The position numbers were made by a program, and so were the translations under genes. A stretch of DNA of 64,000 bases from Chlorokybus atmophyticus (taxonomy: Eukaryota > Streptophyta > Chlorokybophyceae > Chlorokybales > Chlorokybaceae). Shown here piece by piece: positions 62,699 through 64,000 of the stretch. The notes under the pieces are model-generated. The model had not been told where the DNA came from. It made no database searches and was given only the letters and a program-made list of their open reading frames with translations. The stretch spans positions 903,012-967,011 of the forward strand of contig RHPI01000638.1 of assembly GCA_009103225.1 (NCBI GenBank), read 5' to 3'. Within the stretch, counting starts at the first letter, position 1. The number at the start of each line of letters is the position of its first letter.

Positions 62699-63213
62699 AT
62701 GGACGAGGACGTTATTATCGACGAAACCGCCCTGCAAGCAATTTTCAGGGTAGACTACACACACGGGTGGAGTGACATGTGCTCCGTGCCCATTATCACT
62801 TGAACTTGCCAGTCCGCAGCAAATTGAGGGAGAAATGCATTGTGGTGTTGAGTAATGCAGATGGTATCAGTCCTACTGCTCGTTCACACATCATCTATGT
62901 GATGTACATGTTAAGTGGTAGCAAGCGGTTTCTATGTGGGTATCATGTGGGATTAATTAGCAACATAGCATACTATTATTCCAAACAACATTGGCAGGCG
63001 GCACATGTGGCCCGCGCCACCCCCCTGGAGCTGCTGATGTTGCGTACGCGAGTGATAGCATGTGCAATGTCACCAGTGGAGTACGTGCCTTTCACAACCT
63101 TTGCACATACAGTAGATGGTCGAGTACCTGCTGCCGCGCTAAAAAGAACGCCCACCGGTAATTTTGGGACCCCCCGAGTCCTGATTATTCACGCCATCTC
63201 GTCTGAATATTGA
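62699..63213 (+). CDS. Hypothetical ORF (possibly spliced), unknown function
   Basis: A frame opening after a stop at 62773 runs to 63213 without ATG at its start (first codon used GTG 62779) and encodes about 145 residues including LREKCIVVLSNADGISPTAR, SHIIYVMYMLSGSKRFLCGY and WQAAHVARATPLELLMLRTR. Just upstream, ATG 62699 opens MDEDVIIDETALQAIF before a possible donor, so the two could be exons of one gene. Codon content looks more ordered than chance, but no family is recognised. It overlaps the convergent frame on the minus strand from 63139. Confidence 0.3.
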
Positions 63214-63497
63214 TGACTTGATCCGTTTCACGCCTTTTGTCCGTGAATATCCAATGGTTATTGTACTTTCTGTCCCATCCCTGCCAAAAGGAACAGCGTT
63301 CTTCACCCGCAAGACGCATTCATATTCAACGTACATACCACTGAACCTCGTTTCAACCCGTACACTTTGCATTTCAAACTGAGTATTTCGTGCATATTCA
63401 AGGTCAGTCAAGTTGTACTTGATGAACGATATGGTACAATGAATTGTCAGTGCCCAAACAGCAGAATAATCACCCAGCGTGTGTGGTGCTGGCTACG
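63139..63497 (-). CDS. Hypothetical beta-rich ORF or exon, unknown function
   Basis: An open frame of about 119 codons starts after a TAG near 63498 and has no ATG at its head. It reads HTLGDYSAVWALTIHCTISF, IKYNLTDLEYARNTQFEMQS, RVETRFSGMYVEYECVLRVK and GTESTITIGYSRTKGVKRIK. The alternating hydrophobic pattern suggests beta strands. It could be an internal exon, a degraded gene or a remnant of a mobile or viral element. I cannot name it. Confidence 0.35.
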
Positions 63498-63569
63498 ACT
63501 TGCCGCGAAAACCCTGAGTCCTAAATACCATTGCATAGTCACCGTCATATTCAGGGAACATTTAGCATA

Positions 63570-63729
63570 AAATACACCAAGTCCCAAGTGCCATCGAACA
63601 TTCAACACCACTTGACAAAACTGCCGATGTGAAATTACACCAAGTGCCAAGTGCCATTGAAAGTTCAACACCACTTGGCAAAACTGCCGCTGTGAAATTA
63701 CACTAAGTCCCAAGTGCCATTGAAAAGGC
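63570..63729 (+). repeat. 63-bp tandem repeat, about 2.5 copies
   Basis: Units start at 63570, 63632 and 63695 (AAATTACACCAAGTGCCAAG and so on); the first unit is 62 bp, the second 63 bp and the third is cut at about 35 bp. Copies differ at only a few positions. The period is a multiple of three, so minus-strand frames run through it; those frames are not taken as a gene. Confidence 0.88.
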
Positions 63730-64000
63730 AAGCATGCTAATGGCATGCATTCTAAACTCTATTCTATTAAGCACAAAGTTAGCTTGGGCTACTATTACAC
63801 AGCTGGCCAATGAACCTGTGCTTTTGACTACAATTTAACTATGTACCAACCGCCTGCTACTTCACATCCGCCGTGACGTTTGCTGTGCTGGCATGCTGTC
63901 CATGAGTGTTCGCAATCGTCTCCTTAAGCTGTCTGCCTCTTTTGGACGAAACCAATCCTTTTGCATCTGCGTTGCACACACCCACACCATCTGGTTGCTC
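63730..64000. other. Right edge, no gene recognised
   Basis: Nothing recognisable; a gene could begin beyond the window. Confidence 0.5.

Overview
This is nuclear DNA of a photosynthetic eukaryote. It carries about nineteen intron-rich genes with GT-AG introns, most exons 70-250 bp and introns 100-400 bp, plus a U2 spliceosomal RNA gene. Several gene families point to the green lineage (Viridiplantae, probably a green alga): a plastid-lipid-associated fibrillin, a U-box ligase with a plant-type helical N-terminus, the plant form of the zeta-toxin-fold P-loop kinase, a plant-like lysozyme/SLT protein, plant-like SGF29 and BSD proteins, and a 4-coumarate:CoA-ligase-like enzyme. No bacterial operon, prophage, CRISPR array or intact transposon was seen. 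The species cannot be named from this sequence alone.

Layout, left to right: REXO4-type exonuclease (-, 1464-3739); SLT/lysozyme-like protein (+, 5178-5742, 5' end unresolved); GNAT acetyltransferase (-, 6501-7764); ALDH7/antiquitin (+, 9019-12288); SGF29, SAGA Tudor reader (-, 12804-15003); BSD-domain protein (-, 15955-18923); large helical-bundle/U-box/WD40 protein (+, 20512-24909); a 353-bp exact copy of part of LST8 next to an N (25030-25382); poly-Q, putatively tail-anchored protein (-, 26010-27560); U2 snRNA (+, 28749-about 28945); SDR/DHRS7-like reductase (-, 30065-32714); small coiled-coil protein (+, 33744-34476); LST8 (-, 34858-38049); RsmG rRNA methyltransferase (+, 38391-40193); zeta-toxin-fold kinase (-, 40873-43976); NADH-cytochrome b5 reductase (+, 44532-47004); fibrillin (-, 47989-49794); 4CL-like acyl-CoA ligase (-, 51953-55270); SAL1/HAL2 nucleotidase (+, 55426-57595); glyoxalase I (-, 59914-61800); and an unexplained tract with two convergent ORFs and a 63-bp tandem repeat (62699-63730).

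The genes do not form one pathway. They are a normal mix of housekeeping functions: chromatin and transcription (SGF29, BSD protein), RNA processing (REXO4, U2, RsmG), TOR signalling (LST8), redox and detoxification (ALDH7, b5 reductase, glyoxalase, SDR), sulfur/PAP metabolism (SAL1), plastid lipids (fibrillin) and ubiquitin signalling (U-box protein). Several are divergent pairs with short shared upstream regions (LST8/RsmG, zeta kinase/b5 reductase, 4CL/SAL1), and two of those regions hold striking palindromes.

The most interesting items are the helical-bundle/U-box/WD40 architecture, a 62-bp near-perfect palindrome that overlaps the 4CL stop codon, a GC-AG intron in LST8, the poly-Q putatively tail-anchored protein, the interstitial telomere-like minisatellite, and the unexplained convergent ORFs near the right end. 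Two places (25000-25030 and 58560-58682) look like assembly joins or gaps. I found no clearly new biological system. Gene ends given here come from reading splice sites by eye; internal exon borders are approximate unless stated.
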